From assembly GCA_018333635.1 (NCBI GenBank), contig JAGXTL010000043.1, forward strand, positions 20,723 through 84,722: 64,000 nucleotides of DNA. Direction: 5' to 3'. Of this stretch, positions 8,565 to 16,162 are shown piece by piece. Numbering within the stretch: position 1 is the first letter of the stretch; each line of letters starts with the position of its first letter. Made by a program: the position numbers and the translations under genes. Below the pieces are notes generated by a model, which saw only the letters and a list, made by a program, of their open reading frames with translations, did not search any database and was not told the DNA's origin. Origin of the DNA: Dethiobacter sp. GTDB lineage: Bacteria; Bacillota; Dethiobacteria; Dethiobacterales; Dethiobacteraceae.

Positions 8565-8865
8565 GCCTTATACGGTAAAAATTACGGAAACCGCATGGGA
8601 AATGATCATTTCTCATGCGCGTTTTCTTGCAAGTGTCAGTGTGCCTGCCGCAAACAGGCTGATAGATAACTTTTTTGAAATAACCAACAGTCTTGCTGCG
8701 ATGCCAGAGCGCAACCCATGGCTGGAAGATGATGCGATTCCTTTTCAAAAATATCGCAAGCTGCTGGTTGGCAAGCACTATATAGCGCTTTATCAGATAC
8801 AGGAAAGCACTGTCTATGTGGCAGCTGTCATGGATTGCCGGCGGGATTACGTTTGGTTGCTGTAA
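8548..8865 (+). CDS. RelE/ParE-family toxin
   Basis: The 105-residue toxin partner of the upstream antitoxin. The start is taken at ATG 8548 (MPEKNKPYTVKITETAWEMI), giving a 17-base overlap; a longer in-frame start at 8500 would lie deep inside the antitoxin. The fold signatures are an N-terminal beta strand then helix (ITETAWEMIISHARFLA), LAAMPERNPWLEDD, then the strand run YRKLLVGKHYIALYQI and a C-terminal DCRRDYVWLL. RelE members cleave mRNA on the ribosome and ParE members poison gyrase; sequence alone does not tell which applies. The YRKLLVG...YIALYQI pattern resembles RelE/StbE-type proteins. Confidence 0.85.
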   Translation: MPEKNKPYTVKITETAWEMIISHARFLASVSVPAANRLIDNFFEITNSLAAMPERNPWLEDDAIPFQKYRKLLVGKHYIALYQIQESTVYVAAVMDCRRDYVWLL

Positions 8866-8934
8866 TTTTCGGGACATGCAGCCTGTTCATAATGCGAAGA
8901 ATTTGGGAAATATTTTTACCGGTTGGCCGTTCTG

Positions 8935-8962
8935 TTCATTCAAATTAAATATATGCTATAAT
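8935..8962 (+). promoter_or_regulatory. Extended -10 promoter before yabM
   Basis: TGCTATAAT (8954-8962) is a consensus extended -10 element. TTCATT at 8935-8940 is a weak -35 at 16 bases. Confidence 0.6.
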
Positions 8963-9007
8963 GTAGTGAAATTGCTGAATATAAGTTTGCCGACGTGAGG
9001 TGAGAGC

Positions 9008-10627
9008 TTGACGAAACAGTCTTTTGTTAAAGGTGCGGCGATCTTGGCGCTTGCCGGTGCTTCCGCGCGTATTGTGGGAGCCTTTTTTAGAATTTTTCTG
9101 GCGATACTGATTGGAGACGAGGGGATGGGCCTTTTTCAGATGGCTTATCCGGTTTACGTTTCATTGTTGGCCATTTCTACTGCCGGAGTTCCCATCGCCA
9201 TTTCCAAGTTGGTGGCCGAGAATCTGGCTTACGGAAATTACCGGGGAGCCTATAAAATTTTTCGTGTGGCCTTAACTTTACTGGGCATATCGGGATTGGT
9301 CGTTTCTCTTGGCCTTTATTTTGGCGCCGACTTTATTGCCAGAGTGATTACACAGGATTCACGTGCTTATTATTCGTTGATTAGTATTTCACCAGCGATT
9401 TTCCTTGTTACAGTGATGTCAGCATATCGCGGTTTTTTTCAGGGGCAGCAGCAAATGATGCCCACCGCCTTTTCGCAAATTGTCGAACAAATTGGGCGTG
9501 TGGCCAGTGCTTTGCTTTTGGCCGTTCTTTTTTTGCCTAGAGGCCTGGAATTTGCTGCCGCCGGCGCCAGTTTCGGCGCTGCCGCCGGCGCTTTTTTCGG
9601 TTTAGCTCTACTGTTGCTTGTGTCGCTGCGCCAGCGCAAAGAATTCATCGGCAAACTGCGCTCCCAGCGTATCCCAGATCGGGAAAAAGCGGATAAGATT
9701 ATCCCCAGAATTGTCGGTCTAGCTGTCCCCATAACCTTGGGCAGTCTGGTGATGCCGCTAATCGCCATTGTAGATTTATTTCTTGTTCCACAGCGGTTGC
9801 AAGACGCCGGGTTTGACACAAGCCGCGCAACAGCTCTTTACGGGCAACTCACCGGTATGGCCAGCCCGCTAGTCAATATTCCCACTATTGTAACGGTGGC
9901 TCTTGCTATTTCCCTTGTGCCGGCAATTTCCGAGGCATTGGCGCTCAAGAAAGAAAAACTGATTCAGGAGCGCTCGTATCTTGCCGTGCGCTTGACGCTT
10001 CTTTTGGCATTGCCTTCTGCCTTCGGCTTATTTTTGCTGGCTGAACCAATCACCATTCTCTTATTCCAGAATGCGGAAGCAGGCAGGGTTCTTGCAGTAT
10101 TATCGCTGGCCGTATTGTTCCTCACGCTGTTTCAAGTTACTTCAGCCATTCTCCAGGGATTGGGTCGTACTATGATTCCGGTCACAAGCATGCTTTGGGG
10201 TGCAGCCGTGAAAACTATTCTGACTTGGCAGCTGACTGCGCTGCCGGCGTTACATATTAGCGGTGCCGCGCTGGGCACTGTGGCCGGCTTTGGCGTGGCC
10301 GCGCTGTTAAATCTTTACCGTGTCCAAGCGCTTACAGGAATGCCTCTGCGCCCGGTTGAACTGCTCGCTAAGCCGCTTATTGCTTCTCTGGGCATGGCTG
10401 CCGCAGTTTTGATGATCTATCCGCAATTAGCGGCGCTTCACCCTTTGCTTGGCCTGTCGCTTGCTAATAAAGTGGCTACGTTGGGATCTGTCTTTGCTGG
10501 CGCATTCGTTTTCGGGCTGCTTTTCCTGCTGCTGGGCGGAGTCCGGCGTGGTGAGCTGCTGCTTTTGCCGCGAATCGGAAAGCCGCTGGTGAGGTTGTTG
10601 GAAAAACTACATTTATTGCGAGGCTAG
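9008..10627 (+). CDS. yabM: Polysaccharide/lipid flippase of the SpoVB/MurJ-like (MVF) family
   Basis: A 539-residue integral membrane protein with about 14 hydrophobic segments, the size and layout of the MATE-related MVF/polysaccharide-transport family. It starts with GAAILALAGASARIVGAFFR, typical of SpoVB/YabM proteins. It would flip a lipid-linked sugar across the membrane. The TTG start at 9008 follows GTGAGGTGAGAG. It lies between spoVT and mazG, as yabM does in B. subtilis, which is why that name is used. The substrate is unknown. Only three bases separate it from mazG. Confidence 0.88.
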   Translation: MTKQSFVKGAAILALAGASARIVGAFFRIFLAILIGDEGMGLFQMAYPVYVSLLAISTAGVPIAISKLVAENLAYGNYRGAYKIFRVALTLLGISGLVVSLGLYFGADFIARVITQDSRAYYSLISISPAIFLVTVMSAYRGFFQGQQQMMPTAFSQIVEQIGRVASALLLAVLFLPRGLEFAAAGASFGAAAGAFFGLALLLLVSLRQRKEFIGKLRSQRIPDREKADKIIPRIVGLAVPITLGSLVMPLIAIVDLFLVPQRLQDAGFDTSRATALYGQLTGMASPLVNIPTIVTVALAISLVPAISEALALKKEKLIQERSYLAVRLTLLLALPSAFGLFLLAEPITILLFQNAEAGRVLAVLSLAVLFLTLFQVTSAILQGLGRTMIPVTSMLWGAAVKTILTWQLTALPALHISGAALGTVAGFGVAALLNLYRVQALTGMPLRPVELLAKPLIASLGMAAAVLMIYPQLAALHPLLGLSLANKVATLGSVFAGAFVFGLLFLLLGGVRRGELLLLPRIGKPLVRLLEKLHLLRG

Positions 10628-10630
10628 GGC

Positions 10631-12076
10631 ATGAAAAAAGTATATTTTGTGGGACTTGGTCCCGGTGATCCACAAGCATTGACATTGCGCTCCCTGCGGT
10701 TACTAAAAAAAGTTAAACATGTCTATGTCAGGACGGCGAGGCATCCTGCCGTTGCAATTCTTGACCGGTATGGTATTCCCTATAAGACACTGGATTTCTT
10801 TTACGAAAAGTCTCGAACGTTTGACGAGACGTATCGAAAGATTGCTTTTTATATCCTTAATGCGGCGCTTAAGCACCATGAGGTAGTCTATGTAGTTCCC
10901 GGCAGTCCCTTTTTTGCAGAACGAACTGTGGAGATTATTTTGAAAAAGGCACCTTTTGCCGGGATTGCCTGTCGAGCTCTCCCCGCCGTTTCTTTTGTGG
11001 AAGCAGTCAGCAGTGAATTAAATTTGCCGCGGGAAGCAGGGCTGGTAGTGCTTGATGCGCTGGAGCCGGACAAGCTTCTCGACAACCCGGACAAGCATCT
11101 CCTGATTATCCAGGCGTATAACCGTCAAATTGCTTCCAGGGTTAAGCTGCAGCTAATGGTGCTCTATCCCGAGGACCATCGGGTTACAGCAGTGCGCGCC
11201 GCCGGTCTTTCTGCCGGGAAAAAAATTGTAACCGTCCCGCTCCATGAAATGGACAGACTTTCTTTTACGGACCACCTCACCTCATTTTATCTCCCGCCAA
11301 TTGCCACATATGGGACACAAGACCTGCTGCGTTTAATGCGTCAGTTGCGTGGCGAAGACGGGTGCCCATGGGATCGGGAGCAGACTCATCAGAGCTTGAA
11401 GCCTTATCTGCTGGAAGAAGCCTATGAAGTGCTTGGTGCCATTAACAGCGGTAATACTGCGGATTTGTGCGAGGAGCTGGGCGATCTGCTGTTGCAGGTG
11501 GTCTTCCATGCCCAGGTGGCCACTGAAAAGCAGAGCTTCTCATATTATGATGTTGTGGCCGGAATTACGGCAAAGCTGCTAAGGCGTCATCCCCATATCT
11601 TCGCAGACGGCAGCGCCAGAACTATGTCTGAGGTAGAAAGCAGTTGGCAAGAACTTAAAAAAGCAGAAAAAGAAGAACGGAAATCCCTTTTTACGCTGGA
11701 GACGTATTTGCCAGCATTGCTCAGAGCGCAAAAACTGCAACGCCAAGCTTCCAGCGTAGGCTTTGACTGGCCTGATGCAACCGGCGCATGGGCTAAATTG
11801 GCAGAGGAGTTAAAAGAATTAAAAGATGCATATAATGAACAGCAAGAGGCCAAAATAGGAGAAGAACTGGGTGATTTGCTCTTCGCAGCTGTAAATCTTT
11901 CCCGCTTTCTTAACATAGATGCTGAACAAGCTTTATCCGGCAGTATTCAAAAGTTTTATACCCGCCTGCGTTATGTGGAGGAGAAAGCACGGGCCGAGGG
12001 AGGAGAGATTTCTGCATATTCCTTGTCGAAGCTTGACGCATGGTGGGATGAGGCAAAAAAACGTTCTAATGCCTAA
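10631..12076 (+). CDS. mazG: Tetrapyrrole methylase-like / MazG nucleotide pyrophosphohydrolase fusion (YabN)
   Basis: A two-part protein of 481 residues. Residues 1 to about 220 resemble SAM-dependent tetrapyrrole methylases (VYFVGLGPGDPQALTLRSLR, VPGSPFFAERT), a domain of unclear role in this family. Residues about 230-480 contain two MazG modules with the Mg-binding pattern EExxE/ExxD: LLEEAYEVL with CEELGDLLLQ, and LAEELKELK with EELGDLLFA. MazG hydrolyses noncanonical or excess NTPs to NMP and pyrophosphate. The fusion and its location match B. subtilis YabN. The start ATG 10631 is three bases after the flippase stop. Confidence 0.95.
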   Translation: MKKVYFVGLGPGDPQALTLRSLRLLKKVKHVYVRTARHPAVAILDRYGIPYKTLDFFYEKSRTFDETYRKIAFYILNAALKHHEVVYVVPGSPFFAERTVEIILKKAPFAGIACRALPAVSFVEAVSSELNLPREAGLVVLDALEPDKLLDNPDKHLLIIQAYNRQIASRVKLQLMVLYPEDHRVTAVRAAGLSAGKKIVTVPLHEMDRLSFTDHLTSFYLPPIATYGTQDLLRLMRQLRGEDGCPWDREQTHQSLKPYLLEEAYEVLGAINSGNTADLCEELGDLLLQVVFHAQVATEKQSFSYYDVVAGITAKLLRRHPHIFADGSARTMSEVESSWQELKKAEKEERKSLFTLETYLPALLRAQKLQRQASSVGFDWPDATGAWAKLAEELKELKDAYNEQQEAKIGEELGDLLFAAVNLSRFLNIDAEQALSGSIQKFYTRLRYVEEKARAEGGEISAYSLSKLDAWWDEAKKRSNA

Positions 12077-12171
12077 AAAATCCTTTATTTTAGGAAGGAT
12101 TTACAAAAACTTTAGCGAATAGGCTTATAAGTGTTCTTGCTACATAAACAAGGCTATAGGAGGTAATTTTT

Positions 12172-12444
12172 GTGAACAAGTCTGAACTTATCAGTGTCGT
12201 TGCGGAAAAGGCGGAATTGACAAAAAAAGACACAGAAAAAGTGGTAAACGAAGTCTTTGAGGGGATCAGTGCTGCGTTGGCTCAAGGGGATAAGGTACAG
12301 ATAATCGGTTTTGGCACATTTGATGTGCGGGAGCGTAAAGCTCGTGAAGGTCGTAATCCGGCTACCGGAGACGCGATCACAATACCGGCAGTTAAAGTGC
12401 CTGTCTTTAAGGCGGGTAAAGCGCTGAAAGATAATGTGAAGTAA
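12172..12444 (+). CDS. hup: HU-family DNA-binding protein
   Basis: A 90-residue histone-like nucleoid protein. It shows [20 protein letters not shown], the [20 protein letters not shown] beta-arm motif and the [16 protein letters not shown] ending of classic HU. GTG 12172 follows TAGGAGGTAATTTT. In many Clostridia hup follows mazG and precedes the small S4-domain protein RqcP (YabO), but no RqcP gene is seen before yabP here. A very strong hairpin terminator follows. Confidence 0.97.
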   Translation: MNKSELISVVAEKAELTKKDTEKVVNEVFEGISAALAQGDKVQIIGFGTFDVRERKAREGRNPATGDAITIPAVKVPVFKAGKALKDNVK

Positions 12445-12464
12445 TTTCGTTGCCAAGCAAGGAT

Positions 12465-12514
12465 TAAGATAAAAATCAGGCGGAGAGAACTCTCTCCGCC
12501 TGATTTTTATCTTA
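12465..12514 (+). terminator. Long perfect-stem terminator after hup
   Basis: A perfect 23-bp stem with loop AACT. The left arm contains AAAAATCAGGCGGAGAG and the right arm CTCTCCGCCTGATTTTT. A/T-rich arm ends on both sides mean it could act in both directions. Confidence 0.9.
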
Positions 12515-12588
12515 GTACTGGTGCTTATATTTTCAGCTTTCCTTAGAATACTAACAGTAAGCGATATTTTTCAAAGGAGGCAGAAAAA

Positions 12589-13605
12589 TTGGTGTCAAGA
12601 AAACAGTTGTTAGTTGGGCTATTGCTCGTTCTGTTGTTATTGCTTTTAAGCGGTTGTCCATTCCGCCGTCAACCGGAATTGACTCCTGCGCCCTTTTTGG
12701 AGCCTAAAGCAGATCAGCAGCGGCAAGCATCGCCGCCTGCCATTCCCGCAGAGATTAGCCAAGGAGCAAATCAGGAGCCAAAACTGCGTGTCTTTATTGC
12801 AGAGCGCAATCAAATCCGCACCATGAATATGGAGGAATATCTGCAGGGTGTAGTGGCGGCTGAAATGGATCCTGACTGGCCGATAGATGCGCTGGCGGCT
12901 CAGGCAATTATTGCCCGTACTTTCACGTTGCATAAGATTGAAGAGTTTGGTGGAGTTCCGCAACGCAACGCTCATGCTTCAACAGATATCCGGGAGTTTC
13001 AGGCCTATGACGCTGCGCGCATAAATGAAAATGTACGGGCAGCGGTGGAAAAAACCCGGGGACAGGTGCTTGTTCATAATAACCAGTTTATCCGAGCCTG
13101 GTTTCACGCTTACGCCGGTCCCAGAACTGCTTTGGCTAGGGAAGGCCTGGGCTTTAAGGGACCGAATCCGCCATATATTCAGATTGTTGATAGCATGGCA
13201 GGAGCTGTGATTCCCGCAGAAGAGAAAAATTTTACCGCCAGTTTTCCTCTCTACCGTATTCGCACTGCGACAAGGCAGATTGTTGGGCGGGATCCAGGTA
13301 AGGTTACCAGGGTAGAAATTGCCCAAAAAGGACCGTCTGGTCGGGTTACCCGTTTCCGAGTCAACGATCTGGAAGTCTCCGCTCCAGAGCTTCGCCTGGC
13401 GCTAGGCAGTACCGTGATGCGCGCTACTTTTATTAACCGCCTGAGCATTGAGGGCAACAATTTGGTGATGTCAGGCACCGGTTATGGGCATGGTGTGGGT
13501 ATGTGCCAGTGGGGCGCCAAAGGACTTGCAGAGAAGGGCAGAAATGCTGCAGAAATCGCCAAATATTATTACAGAAATGTTGAGATAATCAAAATGTGGA
13601 ACTAA
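12589..13605 (+). CDS. SpoIID/LytB-domain lipoprotein
   Basis: A probable peptidoglycan-acting lipoprotein. Residues 8-22 form a signal peptide ending in the lipobox LLSGC. The SpoIID domain (about residues 65-335) includes MEEYLQGVVAAEMDPDWPID, ALAAQAIIARTFTL and the C-terminal block GTGYGHGVGMCQWGAKGLAE with its conserved His and Cys. SpoIID itself is a lytic transglycosylase used in forespore engulfment. This protein is lipid-anchored rather than an integral SpoIID and has no SpoIIQ or SpoIIID neighbours, so the exact role is open. TTG 12589 or GTG 12592 both follow AAAGGAGG; the spacing favours TTG. Confidence 0.85.
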   Translation: MVSRKQLLVGLLLVLLLLLLSGCPFRRQPELTPAPFLEPKADQQRQASPPAIPAEISQGANQEPKLRVFIAERNQIRTMNMEEYLQGVVAAEMDPDWPIDALAAQAIIARTFTLHKIEEFGGVPQRNAHASTDIREFQAYDAARINENVRAAVEKTRGQVLVHNNQFIRAWFHAYAGPRTALAREGLGFKGPNPPYIQIVDSMAGAVIPAEEKNFTASFPLYRIRTATRQIVGRDPGKVTRVEIAQKGPSGRVTRFRVNDLEVSAPELRLALGSTVMRATFINRLSIEGNNLVMSGTGYGHGVGMCQWGAKGLAEKGRNAAEIAKYYYRNVEIIKMWN

Positions 13606-13620
13606 GCTGAAAAGGCAACA

Positions 13621-13660
13621 AATAATGTGGCAGCGCGGCAGGGCGCTGCCACATTATTTT
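13621..13660 (+). terminator. Intrinsic terminator after the SpoIID-like gene
   Basis: AATAATGTGGCAGCGC pairs perfectly with GCGCTGCCACATTATT (16 bp), then TT. Confidence 0.9.
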
Positions 13661-13675
13661 AGCATAGGAAATTAT
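13654..13675 (+). repeat. Post-terminator dispersed repeat (short copy)
   Basis: Twenty-two bases identical to 1531-1552, starting in the terminator tail and continuing as AGCATAGGAAATTAT. Only the left part of the longer element is present. Confidence 0.65.
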
Positions 13676-13747
13676 GGTCTAATATTCTGTTCAATTCATA
13701 GTTATGGAATAGAGACTGGCGAGTGCGCAAAGAAGGAGGAAAGGAAG

Positions 13748-14038
13748 TTGGAGCACAACTATCAGAAAAGCTCAAGTCAGCACAGACTAATTATCCTGAA
13801 CAGGGAGAGCATGGATGTGACAGGAGTATTGCATGTGGACAGCTTTGATGATGAGGAAGTGATTTTAGAGACAGAACAAGGGATTTTAGCTATCCGGGGT
13901 GAGGAATTGCATATCAAGCAGTTAAACTTAGAAAAAGGAGAACTGGCTATTGAAGGGCTGATTCTGGAATTAGCCTACTCGGATGACAAGCGCTTCCGTG
14001 ATCGCGGCAAAGGCCTTTTTGAGCGGCTTTTTAAGTAA
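13748..14038 (+). CDS. yabP: Sporulation protein YabP
   Basis: A 96-residue YabP/YqfC-family protein. In B. subtilis yabP and yabQ are mother-cell genes and YabQ is needed for the spore cortex. Family features include LIILNRESMDVTGVLHVDSF, then FDDEEVILETEQGILAIRGEEL with repeated beta strands. The TTG at 13748 directly follows AAGGAGGAAAGGAAG. The longer in-frame ATG at 13625 would run through the terminator and repeat and lacks a ribosome site. It is followed closely by yabQ and then divIC, the order seen in Bacillus. Confidence 0.9.
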   Translation: MEHNYQKSSSQHRLIILNRESMDVTGVLHVDSFDDEEVILETEQGILAIRGEELHIKQLNLEKGELAIEGLILELAYSDDKRFRDRGKGLFERLFK

Positions 14039-14052
14039 ACGGAGGGAAGCAG

Positions 14053-14484
14053 GTGCAGGACAGCTTTATTGGCGCCCAGTTGCAAACGTTTGCATTGACT
14101 ATTGGCCTAGGCTTTCTAATTGGTTTAATTTATGACTTTATGATGACAGGCAAAAAGTTTATCCGGCTTTCCCGAGGCGTTCATTTCCTTATTGACTTCC
14201 TATTTTGTTTGACAATGACACTGTTAGTATTCATTGCTCTCTTAGCCAATAACTGGGGGGAAGTCAGAGCTTACGTATTTATCGGGCTAGGTGTCGGAAT
14301 CCTTATTTACATGCTTCTCTTTAGCCGGTCTGTTTCAATGCTGCTGACAAAAACTTTTTCCCTGCTAATCAGCTTCGCTTTGCTTATTATCCGCCCTGCG
14401 CTGTTGATGTTCCGAAAAATTAGCTGGTTAATCGGTCAAATTAAAAAAAAGGCAGGGCATTTTGTCAGGGAAAAGAAGGAATAG
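14053..14484 (+). CDS. yabQ: Spore cortex biosynthesis protein YabQ
   Basis: A 143-residue integral membrane protein with about four hydrophobic helices. The LGFLIGLIYDFMM segment and the following RLSRGVHFLIDFLFCLTM are typical of YabQ. It localises to the outer forespore membrane in Bacillus and is needed for cortex formation. The C-terminus is basic (KKKAGHFVREKKE) and probably cytoplasmic. GTG 14053 follows CGGAGGGAAGCAG, 14 bases after the yabP stop. Confidence 0.9.
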   Translation: MQDSFIGAQLQTFALTIGLGFLIGLIYDFMMTGKKFIRLSRGVHFLIDFLFCLTMTLLVFIALLANNWGEVRAYVFIGLGVGILIYMLLFSRSVSMLLTKTFSLLISFALLIIRPALLMFRKISWLIGQIKKKAGHFVREKKE

Positions 14485-14539
14485 CCTGTGCCCGGCGCGA
14501 ATGAAAGTTTAGAAAGCAAGTGATAAAAGGGGCATATGG

Positions 14540-14872
14540 ATGAAAACGAATCTGGTTCGACAAAACAAGAAACTTGCTTATCTGCCGGGGGCTGGGCGGC
14601 GATCAGCCGCTGGAAGTAAACTGTTGAAAGGGTTAATTATCCTCTTAGTCCTTTATTTCGTTCTCTTGTTTGCCACGCAATCCATTCGATTGCTGCAAAT
14701 GCGTCGCACATTGTCTTCCATTGAAGAAGAAATTCAGACTGTGCGTATGCAAAACGAGGAAATGCTCAGAGAAATTGAACAGCTTAACTCACCGGTTTAT
14801 CTGGAGAAAAAGGCTCGTGAGGAGCTTGGCATGGTTCGCTCCGGCGAATTGTTGTTTCTTTTTCGCGAATAG
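14540..14872 (+). CDS. divIC: Septum formation initiator DivIC/FtsB family
   Basis: A 110-residue bitopic cell-division protein of the FtsL-DivIC-DivIB complex. A basic cytoplasmic tail of about 30 residues is followed by one membrane helix (about 33-50) and a coiled coil (RRTLSSIEEEIQTVRMQNEE). It ends with the family hallmark SPVYLEKKAREELGMVRSGE. It lies after yabQ and before the S1 protein yabR, as in B. subtilis. ATG 14540 follows AAAAGGGGCAT. Confidence 0.93.
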   Translation: MKTNLVRQNKKLAYLPGAGRRSAAGSKLLKGLIILLVLYFVLLFATQSIRLLQMRRTLSSIEEEIQTVRMQNEEMLREIEQLNSPVYLEKKAREELGMVRSGELLFLFRE

Positions 14873-14904
14873 GACAAGCTAGAAGCGACTAATCGCTATC
14901 TTTC

Positions 14905-14932
14905 TTGACAAACTGCTGAAACGGAATATAAT
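14905..14932 (+). promoter_or_regulatory. Consensus sigma-A promoter of yabR
   Basis: Perfect TTGACA (14905-14910), a 16-base spacer and perfect TATAAT (14927-14932). A start site near 14939 rules out the in-frame ATG at 14934 and supports ATG 14970 for yabR. Confidence 0.85.
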
Positions 14933-14969
14933 TATGATAGATAGTTCAACAAGGGGGAATTGTGTTCGT

Positions 14970-15362
14970 ATGTCTTTAGTGGTGGGTGCCATTGTGGAAG
15001 GAATGGTGACAGGCATTACTCATTTCGGAGCTTTTGTTCAGCTGGCGAACGGAGAGACCGGCCTGGTACACATTTCTGAGGTGGCTGATTCTTATGTGAA
15101 AGATATCAATGAGCACTTGCAGAAAAAGGATAAAGTCAAGGTAAAAGTCCTTTCTGTGGATGGCAACGGCAAGATTGGCCTGTCTATTAAGCAGGCTAAC
15201 AGCAGTGGGGGGCGTGGTTCCCACAGTAAAGCGTCTCGAATGTCTTTTGAGGATAAGATAAATAAATTTTTGAAAGACAGTGATGAGCGGTTGCTTGATT
15301 TGAAGCGCAACACCGAATCAAAAAGGGGCGGAAAAGGGTCATCATTCCGTGCTAATGTGTAA
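14970..15362 (+). CDS. yabR: S1-domain RNA-binding protein YabR
   Basis: A 130-residue protein with one S1/OB domain at residues 5-75: VEGMVTGITHFGAFVQLANG, then TGLVHISEVADSYV and GKIGLSIKQA. These give the RNP-like contacts of S1 domains. A basic, low-complexity tail follows (SSGGRGSHSKASRMS). B. subtilis YabR is similar in size and sits at the same place between divIC and spoIIE. The precise role in RNA metabolism is not known. It has its own consensus promoter, so it can be expressed apart from divIC. Confidence 0.92.
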   Translation: MSLVVGAIVEGMVTGITHFGAFVQLANGETGLVHISEVADSYVKDINEHLQKKDKVKVKVLSVDGNGKIGLSIKQANSSGGRGSHSKASRMSFEDKINKFLKDSDERLLDLKRNTESKRGGKGSSFRANV

Positions 15363-15454
15363 AGGGGACTGGCTAAATAGCTTCGTTTGCCGTTTTTTCG
15401 GCGTAGCGGTGCTTTTTGCTTACTGAAACTGAGGCGGTCTACAGTTATACCGGC

Positions 15455-15500
15455 ACAACGCTAAGCATGTCATCAGTGACAGGCTTAGCGTTGTTTTTGT
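15455..15500 (+). terminator. Intrinsic terminator after yabR
   Basis: ACAACGCTAAGC pairs perfectly with GCTTAGCGTTGT, with an inner TGTCA/TGACA stem, followed by TTTTTGT. Confidence 0.85.
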
Positions 15501-15552
15501 AGCCTGGGAAATCATATGGTTTCCGACGCAATGGGAGGTGTCGCAGGGGTGG
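15501..15552 (+). repeat. Post-terminator dispersed repeat
   Basis: It starts immediately after the terminator T-run. It holds GGAAATCATATGGTTTCC, an almost perfect palindrome, then CGACGCAATGGGAGGTGTCG and CAGGGGTGG. The same right part recurs at 20754 and 32611. Confidence 0.75.
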
Positions 15553-15566
15553 CAGCCTTCATCACT

Positions 15567-16007
15567 TCAGCGCAGAAGCATAAGCTTGGCGCCCAGCGCG
15601 AGCAGTGCCAGTCCCGCTACCTTGGGCCAGGTAAAAGGAATTTTTTCCAGGCCGAAAAAGCCGAAGTGGTCAATCAATACTGCTGTTCCCACTTGCCCAA
15701 CAATGATAGCTGTGGTGGCTGTGGCAACGCCCAGGCTGGAAATACTGGCTACCACTGAATAAAGGATAACCACGCCAATAGAACCTCCCAGATAAAGATA
15801 CCAAGGGACATCTTGGTATCTGCTTAAATCCCCCTTTCCCAGGCGCAGAAGGAAGAGCGGAATGAGTACCGTAGCTAGTCCCACCAACTGGACGATAAAT
15901 GTAGATTCTAACAAGCCGATAATTTTGCCTAGACCTGTATTTAGTGAACCTTGTATGGCCATGAAAACACCGGCAATAAATGCCAGTAAAAGAGCAAACG
16001 GAGACAA
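15567..16007 (-). CDS. YdcZ/DUF606-family small membrane transporter (DMT superfamily)
   Basis: A 146-residue protein on the reverse strand with five hydrophobic helices, the typical five-helix half-transporter of the DUF606 (YdcZ) family. Signatures include IAGVFMAIQGSLNTGLG at the N-terminus and VATATTAIIVGQVGTAVLID. Substrates of this family are unknown; some members work as pairs, but only one copy is visible here. The TTG start at 16007 follows AAAGGATG (reverse strand). It is divergent from feoB, and the two share a 150-base control region. Confidence 0.85.
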   Translation of the reverse strand: MSPFALLLAFIAGVFMAIQGSLNTGLGKIIGLLESTFIVQLVGLATVLIPLFLLRLGKGDLSRYQDVPWYLYLGGSIGVVILYSVVASISSLGVATATTAIIVGQVGTAVLIDHFGFFGLEKIPFTWPKVAGLALLALGAKLMLLR

Positions 16008-16054
16008 TGTACCGCATCCTTTCGTGAAAGATTCGTCTTTATTCTGTGCTAAGT

Positions 16055-16102
16055 GAGGTTGTCTATGCGGAAAAGATTTTTCTGCATAGACAACCTCTTT
16101 TT
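16055..16102 (+). terminator. Strong hairpin with T-run in the feoB leader (possible attenuator)
   Basis: GAGGTTGTCTATGC pairs perfectly with GCATAGACAACCTC (14 bp); the loop itself can pair (GAAAA with TTTTC). TTTTT follows. No + strand gene lies just upstream that would need terminating. It may attenuate feoB or block transcription coming from the yabR side. Confidence 0.75.
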
Positions 16103-16162
16103 CTGCATATCTATTTGAGGAGGCAAGAGGGACGCTTGCTCTGGCAGAGAGGCGGGATTTCG

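Noticed and set aside
8260..8877. Reverse-strand ORF of 205 codons over the toxin-antitoxin genes
   Set aside because: The + strand pair has recognised families, ribosome sites and the expected overlap. The antisense frame has no recognisable content.
13625..13747. N-terminal extension of YabP from ATG 13625
   Set aside because: It would translate the terminator and a dispersed repeat. TTG 13748 has a strong ribosome site and gives the family length.
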